From NCBI GenBank assembly GCA_001768155.1, contig MENC01000204.1:2447-19353 (forward strand): a stretch of DNA of 16,907 nt, in the 5' to 3' direction. Position numbers and translations under genes: made by a program. Shown here piece by piece: positions 6,973-14,648 of the stretch. The stretch is from Bacteroidetes bacterium GWA2_30_7 (lineage in GTDB: Bacteria > Bacteroidota > Bacteroidia > Bacteroidales > GWF2-33-38). Under the pieces are notes generated by a model. The model did no database searches, was not told where the DNA came from, and worked only from the letters and a program-made list of their open reading frames with translations. Every line of letters begins with the position of its first letter. Positions within the stretch are counted from its first letter, which is position 1.

Positions 6973-8154
6973 TTATTTTGTAAATTCAACTTTTAAATTT
7001 ATTAGCACTTTTTCCAAAACCTCTTTCGGACAACCAATATTCATTCTCTGAAAACCTTCTCCGCCTTTTCCGAATATTCTGCCATCGAATAATGCTACTC
7101 CGGCTTTTTCTATTAGGAGTTTTTTTATTTCTTTATTTGTTAGTTTTAATTCTCTAAAATCGAGCCAGAGCAAAAAAGTAGCTTCGGGTTTTATTAATTT
7201 TATTTTGGGAATATTTTGTTGCAAATAATCGTCAACAAAATTAATATTGGATTGAAGATATTCTAATAATTGATTTAACCAGCCATCGCCTTGATTATAT
7301 GCTGCTTCCAATGCTTCAAATCCGAAAATATTGCCGCCGCTTAAATGAAAATCTTCAAGAAATTTATTGTATTTTTTGAGTAATTCTTTGTTTCTGCAAA
7401 TTACAGCAGAAGTATGCAAACCTGCAAGGTTAAATGTTTTACTTGGAGCAATACAAGTAATTGTAATATCAGAAATTTGTTTTGAAATTGAAGCAGTTGG
7501 AAAATGTTTATTTGGTTTAAATACTAAATCGGAATGTATTTCATCTGACACAATTAGAATATTGTTTTTCAGACAAATATCGCCAATCTTCTCAAGTTCT
7601 TCTTTAGTCCAGACTCTGCTGCATGGATTATGAGGACTGCAAAATAAAAGCATTTTAACATCTGTGTCAATTACACTTTCTAAATGTTCAAAATCAATCT
7701 CATAGCGCCCATTAACAAGTTTCAATTGATTTTCTACCATTTTGCGTCCATTGTTTTCGACTGCTCCAAAAAATGGAAAATAAACAGGCGGTTGTACAAT
7801 AATTTTATCGCCGGGCTTAGTAAGTGATTGAACAAGAATATTTAAAGCAGGAACTACTCCGGGGCTAAACGAAATCCATTCTTTTTCAATTGTCCAGCCA
7901 TGACGTTTTTGTATCCAGTTTATTATTGAATTGCAGAAACCTTCGGAGCGAAAAGTGTAACCGAAAATCTCGTGTTCGGTTCGTTTTCGAATTGCTTCGA
8001 CAATAAAATCGGGAGTTTTGAAATCCATATCGGCAACCCACATTGGAATTACATCTGCTTTTCCGAATAGTTTTGAACGCAAATCGTATTTTACAGAGTT
8101 TGTTTTTTCGCGGTTTATTATTTCGTCGAAGTTATATCTGGTTAGTTTAGACAT
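6973..8154 (-). CDS. patB: PatB/MalY-type PLP C-S lyase or aminotransferase
   Basis: A fold-type I aminotransferase-like enzyme, 393 residues from the chosen start. It shows PMWVADMDF (37-45), GYTFR, SPGVVPAL (97-104), PPVYFPFF (122-129), SPHNPCSRVW with N176, SDEIHSDL with D204, the PLP lysine K239 (APSKTFN) and the C-terminal RMNIGCP. This matches PatB/MalY proteins, which act as cystathionine beta-lyases or cysteine desulfhydrases, giving homocysteine, pyruvate and ammonia. The frame stays open up to an ATG at 8223, but the start at 8154 is preferred: MSKLTRYNFDEI is where family homology begins, and the upstream 69 bp contains an operator-like palindrome. It is transcribed alone; a weak AT-rich hairpin follows before the PorP/SprF gene. 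Confidence 0.85.
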   Translation of the reverse strand: MSKLTRYNFDEIINREKTNSVKYDLRSKLFGKADVIPMWVADMDFKTPDFIVEAIRKRTEHEIFGYTFRSEGFCNSIINWIQKRHGWTIEKEWISFSPGVVPALNILVQSLTKPGDKIIVQPPVYFPFFGAVENNGRKMVENQLKLVNGRYEIDFEHLESVIDTDVKMLLFCSPHNPCSRVWTKEELEKIGDICLKNNILIVSDEIHSDLVFKPNKHFPTASISKQISDITITCIAPSKTFNLAGLHTSAVICRNKELLKKYNKFLEDFHLSGGNIFGFEALEAAYNQGDGWLNQLLEYLQSNINFVDDYLQQNIPKIKLIKPEATFLLWLDFRELKLTNKEIKKLLIEKAGVALFDGRIFGKGGEGFQRMNIGCPKEVLEKVLINLKVEFTK

Positions 8155-8175
8155 AGTTAATTTTTTTAACAAAGA

Positions 8176-8195
8176 TGACAAAATTTTATTTGTCA
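8176..8195 (-). promoter_or_regulatory. Operator-like palindrome upstream of patB-type gene
   Basis: TGACAAA (8176-8182) and TTTGTCA (8189-8195) form a 7-bp inverted repeat with a 6-bp spacer, 22-41 bp upstream of the 8154 start. The motif TTTGTCAAAA recurs directly at 8216-8225, 27 bp away, which looks like two sites for one regulator or overlapping promoter boxes. No regulator gene is adjacent. The region is AT-rich, so chance is not excluded. Confidence 0.35.
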
Positions 8196-8261
8196 AAACT
8201 TTTAACAAAAAATATTTTGTCAAAAATCAAATTGTTTATTAGGTATCTTACCAAATTAAGC

Positions 8262-8452
8262 ATTAATATTATTAACCCTGACCTTTAGGTCGGGGATTGA
8301 AAAACCGAAAGCTTTCTTGGCTTTAGCCATGACTTTTGTTTATAAATTTTATAAGTCAACATAATAATATTCTTTTTTAGATAAAATTCAAGGCTAAAGC
8401 CCTTTTTTTTATTGTTTTCCCCGACCTAAAGGAGGGTTATTCTAATATTAAT
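8262..8452. repeat. Long nested palindromic element
   Basis: Nested inverted repeats run from the ends to the centre. The outermost pair is attaatatta (8262-8271) with taatattaat (8443-8452). Next is cctttaggtcgggg (8282-8295) with its exact complement (8419-8432), separated from the first by a small indel around taaccct. Then ggctttagcc (8319-8328) pairs with ggctaaagcc (8392-8401), and tgactt (8330-8335) with aagtca (8353-8358). The centre is AT-rich. Read as one strand this is a hairpin of about 190 nt with bulges. It lies between RNase HI and the patB-type gene, both on the minus strand, and would be transcribed from either. It resembles REP/REPIN-like or MITE-like non-coding elements and has no ORF of note. 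Confidence 0.65.
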
Positions 8453-8474
8453 TTGAAAAGTTGTGCATTCGATA

Positions 8475-8960
8475 TTATTTATTGATTTGGCTTACAGCAT
8501 CTCTCACAATTTTTCTTACAATTTTATCTACTTCTATATTATAGTTTTCAAATTGAGTTGGTTTTTGGTGTGCTTTTACTTTAACAAATTCAATATTAGG
8601 CATCTGCATAAAGTTAATTAATTCAGAAAGTAAATCGGAATTACGCAGTATATTTCCTTTTTTTGTAATAAAATTCTTCATTAACAGTTTTTCTTTTCGT
8701 TCATTTAGTCTTACAACGTACTGACTATCTGAATATATTTTTATACAATTGAAATTTGTCAGGTTTTTAAAAATATATTTAATCGAATTAATAACAGCAA
8801 GCAACTCCATACGGTTATGTGTTGTATTTAATTCTTTTCCTTCGAGGATAATTTTTTGTTGATTATATAGAATTATTGAAGCCCAACCACCAATATTTAA
8901 TTGGGGATTACAACTTCCGTCGGAATAAACTTCTATGTTTATATTTTTATTTTCAGTCAC
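8475..8960 (-). CDS. rnhA: Ribonuclease HI
   Basis: A 161-residue enzyme with one RNase H domain. The catalytic acidic residues are D14 (YSDGSC), E52 (NRMELLAVI), D78 (IYSDSQYV) and D145, with the His H131 in the KAHQKP motif. These give the DEDD set needed for two-metal cleavage of RNA in RNA-DNA hybrids. The spacing between H131 and D145 is slightly longer than the E. coli H124-D134 spacing, but the motif is readable. No N-terminal hybrid-binding domain is present. The protein is cytoplasmic and the gene stands alone on the minus strand, divergent from the porin gene, with the 8262-8452 palindrome just downstream. Confidence 0.9.
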   Translation of the reverse strand: MTENKNINIEVYSDGSCNPQLNIGGWASIILYNQQKIILEGKELNTTHNRMELLAVINSIKYIFKNLTNFNCIKIYSDSQYVVRLNERKEKLLMKNFITKKGNILRNSDLLSELINFMQMPNIEFVKVKAHQKPTQFENYNIEVDKIVRKIVRDAVSQINK

Positions 8961-9038
8961 TTATAACAAATAAAATCTGAAATTAATAAAATTTGAAATT
9001 ACCAATATTTAGGTATTTTTCTCTTTAATATATATATC

Positions 9039-9046
9039 CAATTTTG
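9039..9046 (+). promoter_or_regulatory. Candidate -7 promoter box for the porin operon
   Basis: CAATTTTG matches the -7 consensus TAnnTTTG at all but one base. The flanking aattttgtat-n-aatat is shared with the box before ygeY. It would start a transcript near 9053, leaving a leader of about 22 nt before the porin ATG at 9076. No convincing -33 box was seen. Confidence 0.35.
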
Positions 9047-9075
9047 TATCAATATTTAATTTAAATAAAAACAAA

Positions 9076-10284
9076 ATGAAAACAAATTCAATTTTAATTT
9101 TTTTACTGTTTATTTCTTTTTTCTCAAAATCGCAAAATAGCGATAGTTTAATAAATAAATATGAAAACATTGCCGATAAATTATTAACATCTGATAACAA
9201 ATTAGCAATTGGTGGTTATGGCGAAACACATTTCAACCAAAAACTTAGTTCCGAATTTAAAAACAATGGCAAATTAGATGTTCATAGAATGGTAATGCTA
9301 ATTGGCTACAATTACAACAATAAATTAAGTTTTATATCTGAAATAGAATACGAGCATGTTATTGAGGTATTTGTAGAACAGGCATTTATGCAATACAAAA
9401 TAAATAAATATCTGAATTTTAAAGCCGGTCTTTTATTAGTTCCAATGGGAATTGTTAATGAATTTCACGAACCTACAACCTTTAACGGAGTAGAAAGACC
9501 CGTTATTGATAACACAATTTCTCCAACAACCTGGCGTGAAGTCGGATTGGGTTTTTCGGGAAATGTTGTTGAAGCTAAATTAAAATATCAGATGTATTTA
9601 ATTAATGGTTTTAATGGATTTGACGGAGCAGCGAAAATGAATGGAAAAAGTGCATTCAGAAGTGCCCGACAAAAAGGTGCTGACTCGTATATTAGTTCTC
9701 CAAATTTCACCGGAAAAATTGAATTTTATGGAATCCGGGGATTAAACTTTGGAGTTTCAGGTTATTTTGGAAATACACAAAGCAAATTATATAATGGCAT
9801 TGATAAGTCAGATAAAAATGCGATTTCGAAAGCAGATTCTTCAATTGTTGGCATAACAATGATAGGTTTTGATGCAAGATATAAAATAAAAGGATTTGAA
9901 TTTAGAGCACAATTTTATAATACTTCAATTTCAAATGCTGAACAATATAATTATTTTACTGCTAAAAATGATTCAACACCAAATGACTTAGGCAATTCAA
10001 TGATAGGATATTATGCCGAAATTGGTTACAATGTTTTCAGACCATTAAAAAATATTAAATCTGAATTAATTCCATTTGTCAGATACGAAACCTATAATAC
10101 TCATAACTCTGTCGGAAATTATTTAACCAAAAACGATTCTTACAATAATAATCAAATTACATTTGGTTTGACTTACAAACTTGACAAAGGACTTGTATTA
10201 AAAGCTGATATGCAGCTAAATAAATCCAAAGCTGATAAAGAATCTTCAAAAACATTTAATGCTGGTTTTGGCGTAATGTTTTAA
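9076..10284 (+). CDS. Outer-membrane porin, Bacteroidota phosphate-selective-type
   Basis: A 402-residue beta-barrel protein with a signal peptide (MKTNSILIFLLFISFFSKSQ, cleavage near residue 20). After the plug-like N-terminus the barrel opens with LAIGGYGETHFNQ, followed by paired amphipathic strands. The signature GLLLVPMGIVNEFHEPTTFNGVERPVIDNTISPTTWREVGLGFSG is split in the middle and typical of a Bacteroidota porin family, and the chain ends in the terminal strand FNAGFGVMF with a C-terminal Phe. Its solute is not defined by sequence. It is followed 9 bp downstream by an exported FMN-binding protein, a close pairing that suggests the two serve one process, perhaps redox-linked uptake. 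Divergent promoters are shared with RNase HI. Confidence 0.8.
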   Translation: MKTNSILIFLLFISFFSKSQNSDSLINKYENIADKLLTSDNKLAIGGYGETHFNQKLSSEFKNNGKLDVHRMVMLIGYNYNNKLSFISEIEYEHVIEVFVEQAFMQYKINKYLNFKAGLLLVPMGIVNEFHEPTTFNGVERPVIDNTISPTTWREVGLGFSGNVVEAKLKYQMYLINGFNGFDGAAKMNGKSAFRSARQKGADSYISSPNFTGKIEFYGIRGLNFGVSGYFGNTQSKLYNGIDKSDKNAISKADSSIVGITMIGFDARYKIKGFEFRAQFYNTSISNAEQYNYFTAKNDSTPNDLGNSMIGYYAEIGYNVFRPLKNIKSELIPFVRYETYNTHNSVGNYLTKNDSYNNNQITFGLTYKLDKGLVLKADMQLNKSKADKESSKTFNAGFGVMF

Positions 10285-10293
10285 TTTATAACA

Positions 10294-10869
10294 ATGAATT
10301 ATATTTATCCATTCATATTAATTTTTAATTACTTATTGGTTAGTAATAATTTGAATATTAATTACTCTCCTAAATCATTAATGAAATATTTAAATAATAA
10401 GGCTGGGATAGAAAAGCCTGAATTAGAAGAATTTAAAATATCAAATTTCGATGATTTAGGAGAGTTAAATGGAAAAATGTTCAAAATAAATAATGATAAT
10501 TCTAATAATTTTAAGTATATATACATAGGAAGAGTTTTTAGCTGCCGAGCCGGCGGATGTACTGCTGGAGTTAGTCATCCGGTTGTAAATGACAATTCAG
10601 AATACTTTGATTATTTTACAATTTACGATAAAGAAATAAATATAAAACATATTAAAGTATTTAATTATCAGGCTACTCATGGTCAGGAAATAACCGCAGC
10701 AGGTTGGTTAAAGCAATTTTTGGGTTATAATGGAACTTATAATTTGAATGTTGGGAAAAATATTGATGCAATTTCCGGTGCAACAATTTCGGTTTATGCT
10801 ATTACATTTGATATTGAAAACAAAACCTATATTTTGAAACAGCTTGCAAATAAAAAAACCGGCATTTAG
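10294..10869 (+). CDS. Exported FMN-binding domain protein (predicted covalent flavin)
   Basis: A 191-residue protein with an N-terminal hydrophobic stretch (residues 4-20), a signal peptide or membrane anchor. The C-terminal part has D158-A-I-S161-G-A-T164, matching the D-x-x-S/T-G-A-T/S flavinylation motif on which ApbE links FMN to the final Thr in RnfG/NqrC-type domains. Residues C84 and C89 sit in FSCRAGGCTAG, an unusual paired-Cys element that could form a disulfide, bind metal, or act with the flavin. His95, His119 and His129 are nearby. An extracytoplasmic electron-transfer role is inferred from the family. Its partner is probably the porin 9 bp upstream. No apbE gene is present in the window. 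Confidence 0.75.
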   Translation: MNYIYPFILIFNYLLVSNNLNINYSPKSLMKYLNNKAGIEKPELEEFKISNFDDLGELNGKMFKINNDNSNNFKYIYIGRVFSCRAGGCTAGVSHPVVNDNSEYFDYFTIYDKEINIKHIKVFNYQATHGQEITAAGWLKQFLGYNGTYNLNVGKNIDAISGATISVYAITFDIENKTYILKQLANKKTGI

Positions 10870-10876
10870 CCGGTTT
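10852..10876 (-). terminator. Intrinsic terminator shared by convergent genes
   Basis: An 8-bp perfect stem, aaaccggc (10856-10863) with gccggttt (10869-10876), around a 5-nt loop. On the minus strand it runs into seven T's (10858-10852), so it is a proper terminator for the SRPBCC gene. It overlaps the FMN-binding gene, including its stop codon (10867-10869), and can pause that transcript too, although no T-run follows on the plus side. Confidence 0.8.
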
Positions 10877-10896
10877 ATAATTTGCAGAATTATCTT

Positions 10897-11916
10897 CTAT
10901 TGAACTAAATAAATAATATTAGTCAGCCACTTAGAAGTATCTGGTTCAGAAGTTGGGTCGGTAAGATATTCTTCAATTACCGGAGCAATCTGAGTTAAGC
11001 CTTTTTCTTTTATATAATCGTCCATAGCATAATGTGCTTCAGCAGATTGTTCATATCCACCATAATATTCAATTTTTAATGCTTTTGAATGGTCAACTTT
11101 TATTACTTCTATTCCATTATCTTTTTTTATTTCATTAGAAATTGCCACAGGAGCTGCAAAAGCTGCATCAGTTTCTTTGTTTTGTTCATCCCATTTATAG
11201 AATAATCCTGTCATAGGTCCACTTTGTTCTAATTTATTTTTTTTCATAAATGAACCTATATCTTGTGCTGATTGACCAAAAAATTTACCCATTTCTTCCA
11301 TTTTAAGAACTTTTCGTGCAGCAATAAAATTACCTCCTGCATATTCAGTTTCAGTAATATTATAACCTCTGTATGTTTTATTTTCTGTCATTTGTTTTTC
11401 TGTTAAAGTTTTTAATCTATTTAATCCTTTTTCAAAGTCTTTTCCAAGCATTTCGTCCATATTCATAAATAATCCCATAATATTCCAGGGAAAAGAGTTA
11501 TGACCTGTAAATGACCATGTTACATTTAGACTATCTCCACTTTCAGAAATTGCATAAAAACTTTCAGTTGTAGATTCCCATGGTTCGATAAAATAAATTG
11601 TTGTTTCAACTGTATCGTTTGGAACAATTCTTTTAAGTTCCATAGTACCTTTACCAACCGAATCGTTTCCTTCCCAATGAGATTTTGCCCCAGGTGTACC
11701 ATCGGTTCCTTCATAAGTGGTAACCATATTTGGATCTAAATCTTTCCATGGCGACCAATTATTAAAATTGCTTAATAAACTTAGTTGTGAAAACACAACT
11801 TCTTTTGATGCTTTAATTTTAACTGACCTTGCAACTGTGTAATCTTTAGGAGCGAACAGTCCTAATAAAACTACAATTAAAATTAAAATTCCAATAACAA
11901 TCAATACTTTTTTCAT
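10897..11916 (-). CDS. Membrane-anchored SRPBCC/GyrI-like two-domain protein
   Basis: A 339-residue protein. Residues 4-22 form one hydrophobic helix (VLIVIGILILIVVLLGLFA), probably an N-terminal anchor or signal. Residues about 25-175 match the polyketide-cyclase-like SRPBCC fold, with a W54-S-P-W57 motif and the GKGTMELKRI and WSFTGHNSFPW stretches. Residues about 180-339 look like a GyrI-like/AraC-effector-binding domain, with the AGGNFIAARKV strand and the IEYYGGYEQSAEAHYAMDDYIKEKGL helix. Such fusions are common in Bacteroidota. They bind small hydrophobic ligands by inference, but the substrate is unknown. It is the last gene of the mtaB-lgt side run and starts 56 bp after the IMPase gene ends. 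It ends at a strong terminator. Confidence 0.75.
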   Translation of the reverse strand: MKKVLIVIGILILIVVLLGLFAPKDYTVARSVKIKASKEVVFSQLSLLSNFNNWSPWKDLDPNMVTTYEGTDGTPGAKSHWEGNDSVGKGTMELKRIVPNDTVETTIYFIEPWESTTESFYAISESGDSLNVTWSFTGHNSFPWNIMGLFMNMDEMLGKDFEKGLNRLKTLTEKQMTENKTYRGYNITETEYAGGNFIAARKVLKMEEMGKFFGQSAQDIGSFMKKNKLEQSGPMTGLFYKWDEQNKETDAAFAAPVAISNEIKKDNGIEVIKVDHSKALKIEYYGGYEQSAEAHYAMDDYIKEKGLTQIAPVIEEYLTDPTSEPDTSKWLTNIIYLVQ

Positions 11917-11972
11917 AATTAAATAAGTTTTAAATTAATTTTTAGTTTTCAAAATTATGTAATTTTTTATAA

Positions 11973-12764
11973 TCAATTCATAAACGAAACAACAATTTTT
12001 AGAAATTCGTCATAAATATTATTATTTGTTGCAATTATTTCTTTACCAAATATATAATTATTGCCTCCTGAAAAATCGGAGACCTTCCCTCCTGCTTTTT
12101 CTACAATAAATGCTCCTGCTGCTACATCCCATGGGCTTAAACTATATTCATAAAAAGAATCGAATCTGCCACAGGCAACATAGGCTAAATCAGTTGCAGC
12201 CGAGCCAATCCGGCGAATTCCATGAGAGTTTTTCATGAAAAATTCCAATGTGCTTAAAAATGGTTTTATACGGGCATAATTATAATATGGAAATCCTGTT
12301 GCAATCAGCGAGTTATTAACTTTTTCTGTTTTTGAAACGTTAATTTGCTTACCATTCAAATATGCAGAACCTCCTTCAAATGCATAAAAACATTCGTCAA
12401 GCATTATTTCGTAAATAATTCCAATTACAGTTTTATTATTTTGCATTAGTGCTACACTAATTGCAAACGGAGGTAGTCCATGAATATAATTTGTAGTTCC
12501 GTCTAAAGGGTCAATAACCCAGATAAATTCCTCGTTCTTATGCGAAGCAGTTTCTTCTTCTGTAATAAAACCCGAATTCGGAAGAATTTTCCTCAATCCA
12601 TCAACAAGCATTTTTTCTGCGGTTTTGTCCACATAAGTTACATAATTATGTAATCCTTTAACTTCTACAGATTTTTCTGATAAAATGTCTTTCTGATTTC
12701 TGATAAATTCTCCGGTATTCTTAATTAGAATAATAGATTCGGAACATATTTTTTCGTAGCTCAT
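11973..12764 (-). CDS. suhB: Inositol monophosphatase family protein (SuhB-like)
   Basis: A 263-residue Mg-dependent phosphatase. The family motifs are intact: K36, D46, E69/E70 (FITEEET), D85 and D88 (WVIDPLDGTTNYIHG), and D213 (SPWDVAAGAFIVEKAGG). Enzymes of this family remove phosphate from inositol 1-phosphate and related substrates; in bacteria the paralogues also include CysQ-like nucleotide phosphatases and NADP phosphatases. The FEGGSAYLNGKQI segment (YAFEGGSAYLNG) is typical of the SuhB/IMPase branch rather than CysQ. The gene starts 31 bp after lgt ends on the same strand and probably shares its transcript. The protein has no signal peptide. Confidence 0.85.
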   Translation of the reverse strand: MSYEKICSESIILIKNTGEFIRNQKDILSEKSVEVKGLHNYVTYVDKTAEKMLVDGLRKILPNSGFITEEETASHKNEEFIWVIDPLDGTTNYIHGLPPFAISVALMQNNKTVIGIIYEIMLDECFYAFEGGSAYLNGKQINVSKTEKVNNSLIATGFPYYNYARIKPFLSTLEFFMKNSHGIRRIGSAATDLAYVACGRFDSFYEYSLSPWDVAAGAFIVEKAGGKVSDFSGGNNYIFGKEIIATNNNIYDEFLKIVVSFMN

Positions 12765-12795
12765 TAATAGTAAGTTTGTAAAAACTGTTTTTTTT

Positions 12796-13962
12796 TTAAT
12801 ATTTTAAATACTTCTGCTTATTTTTATATAGATAAATTATACCTCCAATTCCCAAAATTATAGACACAAATGAAATAATTTCTGCTTGTGTAATTTCTGA
12901 ACCAAATATGTGATATACAGCATTTACTCTTACTTTTTCGATAAAAAAACGTTCAATTCCCTGCATAAGCATGAAAATAGAAAATAACATTCCTGCAATA
13001 TTAATTCGCTTACGGATACTCCATAAAATCAGAAACATAGAAATTCCAAGTATTGCTTCCCAAAGTGGAGTTGGAAAGACTCCTTGAGGCAACATAAAAC
13101 AATGTTTGCCAACGCATCCATCAATTAAAACCCCTTCATTTATAACATTATGCGGATAATTAAATGACCAAAACCAATCGGGTAAAAAACTCATAAAACC
13201 CGGTTTTGGAATATTATTTACTATTCCCCAATCACCATCACCGGCTATTTGGCAACCAATTCGACCAATTCCGTAACCTAAAGCTAAACCGGGAGCAGCA
13301 ATATCACAAATTCGTAAAGGCTTTATTTTAAGTGTTTTTGCATACCAAATAATAGCAATTGCAGCAAATAAAAAACCACCGTAAAATGTCAACCCGCTAA
13401 ACGAAAAAAGACTTCCAATAGGGTCTTTCATAAAACTGTCTATATTTTCAAGATTATCGAAAATTTTAGCTCCCAGCAAACCGAAAATTGCTCCCAGAAC
13501 TAAAACATTTGCAGTGATTTGTGAAGGTTGAATAACTTCTTCAATCTCTTTCGATTTTCCGTATTTTTTGATTTCTTTCTGATTATCAGAATATTTAAAA
13601 TAAATTGCAATTGCTGCACCTAATATTCCTCCAATAAAACTTCCATTTAAGGAGAGAATAAACTCCTGTGGATTTTCGACAAATGCTGAATAATTTATAA
13701 ATGCATCTACAAGTTTAAAAAATATAATGAAACCAATTGCGCCTGAAATTAAATAATCCTGAACTTTGAGAGGTGCTCCTTTTATAGTTTTTCGTGAAAC
13801 ATCGGTTATAATTCCAAGAGTTTTATATCTTTTAAATTCTCTTGATAATGTTAAACTTACAGTAAGAAATGCAATTGCTACAAAAAAGCCAAAACTTTGA
13901 ATTGGCATTGGAATATTTATTCCGAATAAGTCTGAAATGAGGTCTGAAATTGTGGGGTACAT
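12796..13962 (-). CDS. lgt: Prolipoprotein diacylglyceryl transferase, duplicated Bacteroidota type
   Basis: Lgt transfers diacylglycerol from phosphatidylglycerol to the lipobox Cys of prolipoproteins in the inner membrane. This 388-residue protein is about 100 residues longer than the usual 260-290, because an extra segment precedes the canonical core: residues 70-124 (SGAIGF...KLVDAFINYSAFVENP...GGILGAAIAIYFKY) resemble 153-209 (LGAIFG...KIFDNLENIDSFMKDP...GGFLFAAIAIIWYAK), so the unit is tandemly duplicated. Also present are the APGLALGYGIGRIGCQIAGDGDWG motif, FPTPLWE, and the C-terminal ERFFIEKVR. Odd points are that the usual F-H-G-G is FYGG (Y194 replaces the essential-type His of E. 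coli) and GNF after GR-I is GCQ. Several membrane helices are visible. It is the first gene of a close lgt-IMPase pair. Confidence 0.85.
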   Translation of the reverse strand: MYPTISDLISDLFGINIPMPIQSFGFFVAIAFLTVSLTLSREFKRYKTLGIITDVSRKTIKGAPLKVQDYLISGAIGFIIFFKLVDAFINYSAFVENPQEFILSLNGSFIGGILGAAIAIYFKYSDNQKEIKKYGKSKEIEEVIQPSQITANVLVLGAIFGLLGAKIFDNLENIDSFMKDPIGSLFSFSGLTFYGGFLFAAIAIIWYAKTLKIKPLRICDIAAPGLALGYGIGRIGCQIAGDGDWGIVNNIPKPGFMSFLPDWFWSFNYPHNVINEGVLIDGCVGKHCFMLPQGVFPTPLWEAILGISMFLILWSIRKRINIAGMLFSIFMLMQGIERFFIEKVRVNAVYHIFGSEITQAEIISFVSIILGIGGIIYLYKNKQKYLKY

Positions 13963-14090
13963 TTTTTGGGATTTAGGATTTATTAATTATTATATGTGGC
14001 TGTAAATAAATGAATTAAATATCAAAATAATTGCGTTTTGTCGATTTTAAATTGTATCATTCTTTTGAATTGTTTACTTTATAAGTCATT

Positions 14091-14648
14091 TTAAAATTCA
14101 TTATATTTTTCTGATTTATAAATCAATTTCCAATTATCAGAATTTTGCCAAATTTCAATAACTGAATTAGAAAATTTATCTTTATAATCTTCAAAATCTT
14201 TATATAATTTTCTTAAAGGAATTGGAAATGTAACATTTATTTTAGGAGTAAATTTGAATTTTTTATGCTTTGTTAATTTTTTTGATAAATTCATCCATTG
14301 TTCTAATTCAATTAATTCCTCTTTTGTATTTGAAATTTCAAGTTGTGTTTGGATAAATGCAAGAGCTTTTGTTACAACAACCACATTTTCAGGAAGTAGT
14401 ACAAAATATATCCAATAATCACGTTCAAAAAATAATTTATCAATAGCTCTTACACCATTAATTGCTATCCATTTATCACTGTTTTGCATTGTTTTTATTT
14501 CAATTTTTCTAACCTTTCCATCTTTATAAACGGATAATCCATTAAAACCAGAAAGCCTCTTTACAAGTTCAACTTTAGCGCCTTTAAAAGTTTCTAAAGA
14601 ACAAACAAGCCCTGTCCCTATTTTTTCTATTGAATTACTATATTCCAT
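14091..14648 (-). CDS. Hypothetical protein with DUF3883/PD-(D/E)XK-like core
   Basis: A 185-residue protein not matched to a named function. Residues 23-53 (GAKVELVKRLSGFNG, then LSVYKDGKVRKIEIKT) read like the helix-strand core of PD-(D/E)XK nucleases of the DUF3883 kind: E27 in the helix, then the E50-I-K52 pair. The usual catalytic Asp ahead of the E-x-K is replaced near G37-L38-S39, so activity is doubtful. The region 70-90 (FFERDYWIYFVLL) fits the next strand of that fold. The C-terminal third is basic and helical with no known match. It overlaps the 76-aa gene by 11 bp (its ATG is inside that gene's end), so the two form a translationally coupled pair. Confidence 0.5.
   Translation of the reverse strand: MEYSNSIEKIGTGLVCSLETFKGAKVELVKRLSGFNGLSVYKDGKVRKIEIKTMQNSDKWIAINGVRAIDKLFFERDYWIYFVLLPENVVVVTKALAFIQTQLEISNTKEELIELEQWMNLSKKLTKHKKFKFTPKINVTFPIPLRKLYKDFEDYKDKFSNSVIEIWQNSDNWKLIYKSEKYNEF

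Noticed and set aside
7367..7633. Plus-strand open frame inside the C-S lyase gene
   Set aside because: It lies antisense to a clearly conserved enzyme and shows no family features of its own; the same applies to frames at 4366-4563, 11526-11714 and 15538-15732.
8155..8223. N-terminal extension of the PatB-like enzyme by 23 residues
   Set aside because: The extension has no family similarity, the fold begins at MSKLTRYNFDE, and a palindrome and repeat motif lie in this stretch.
13963..14090. Terminator or promoter between the 185-aa gene and lgt
   Set aside because: The 128-bp spacer is AT-rich with no clear hairpin plus T-run and no TAnnTTTG box on the minus strand that I could support.
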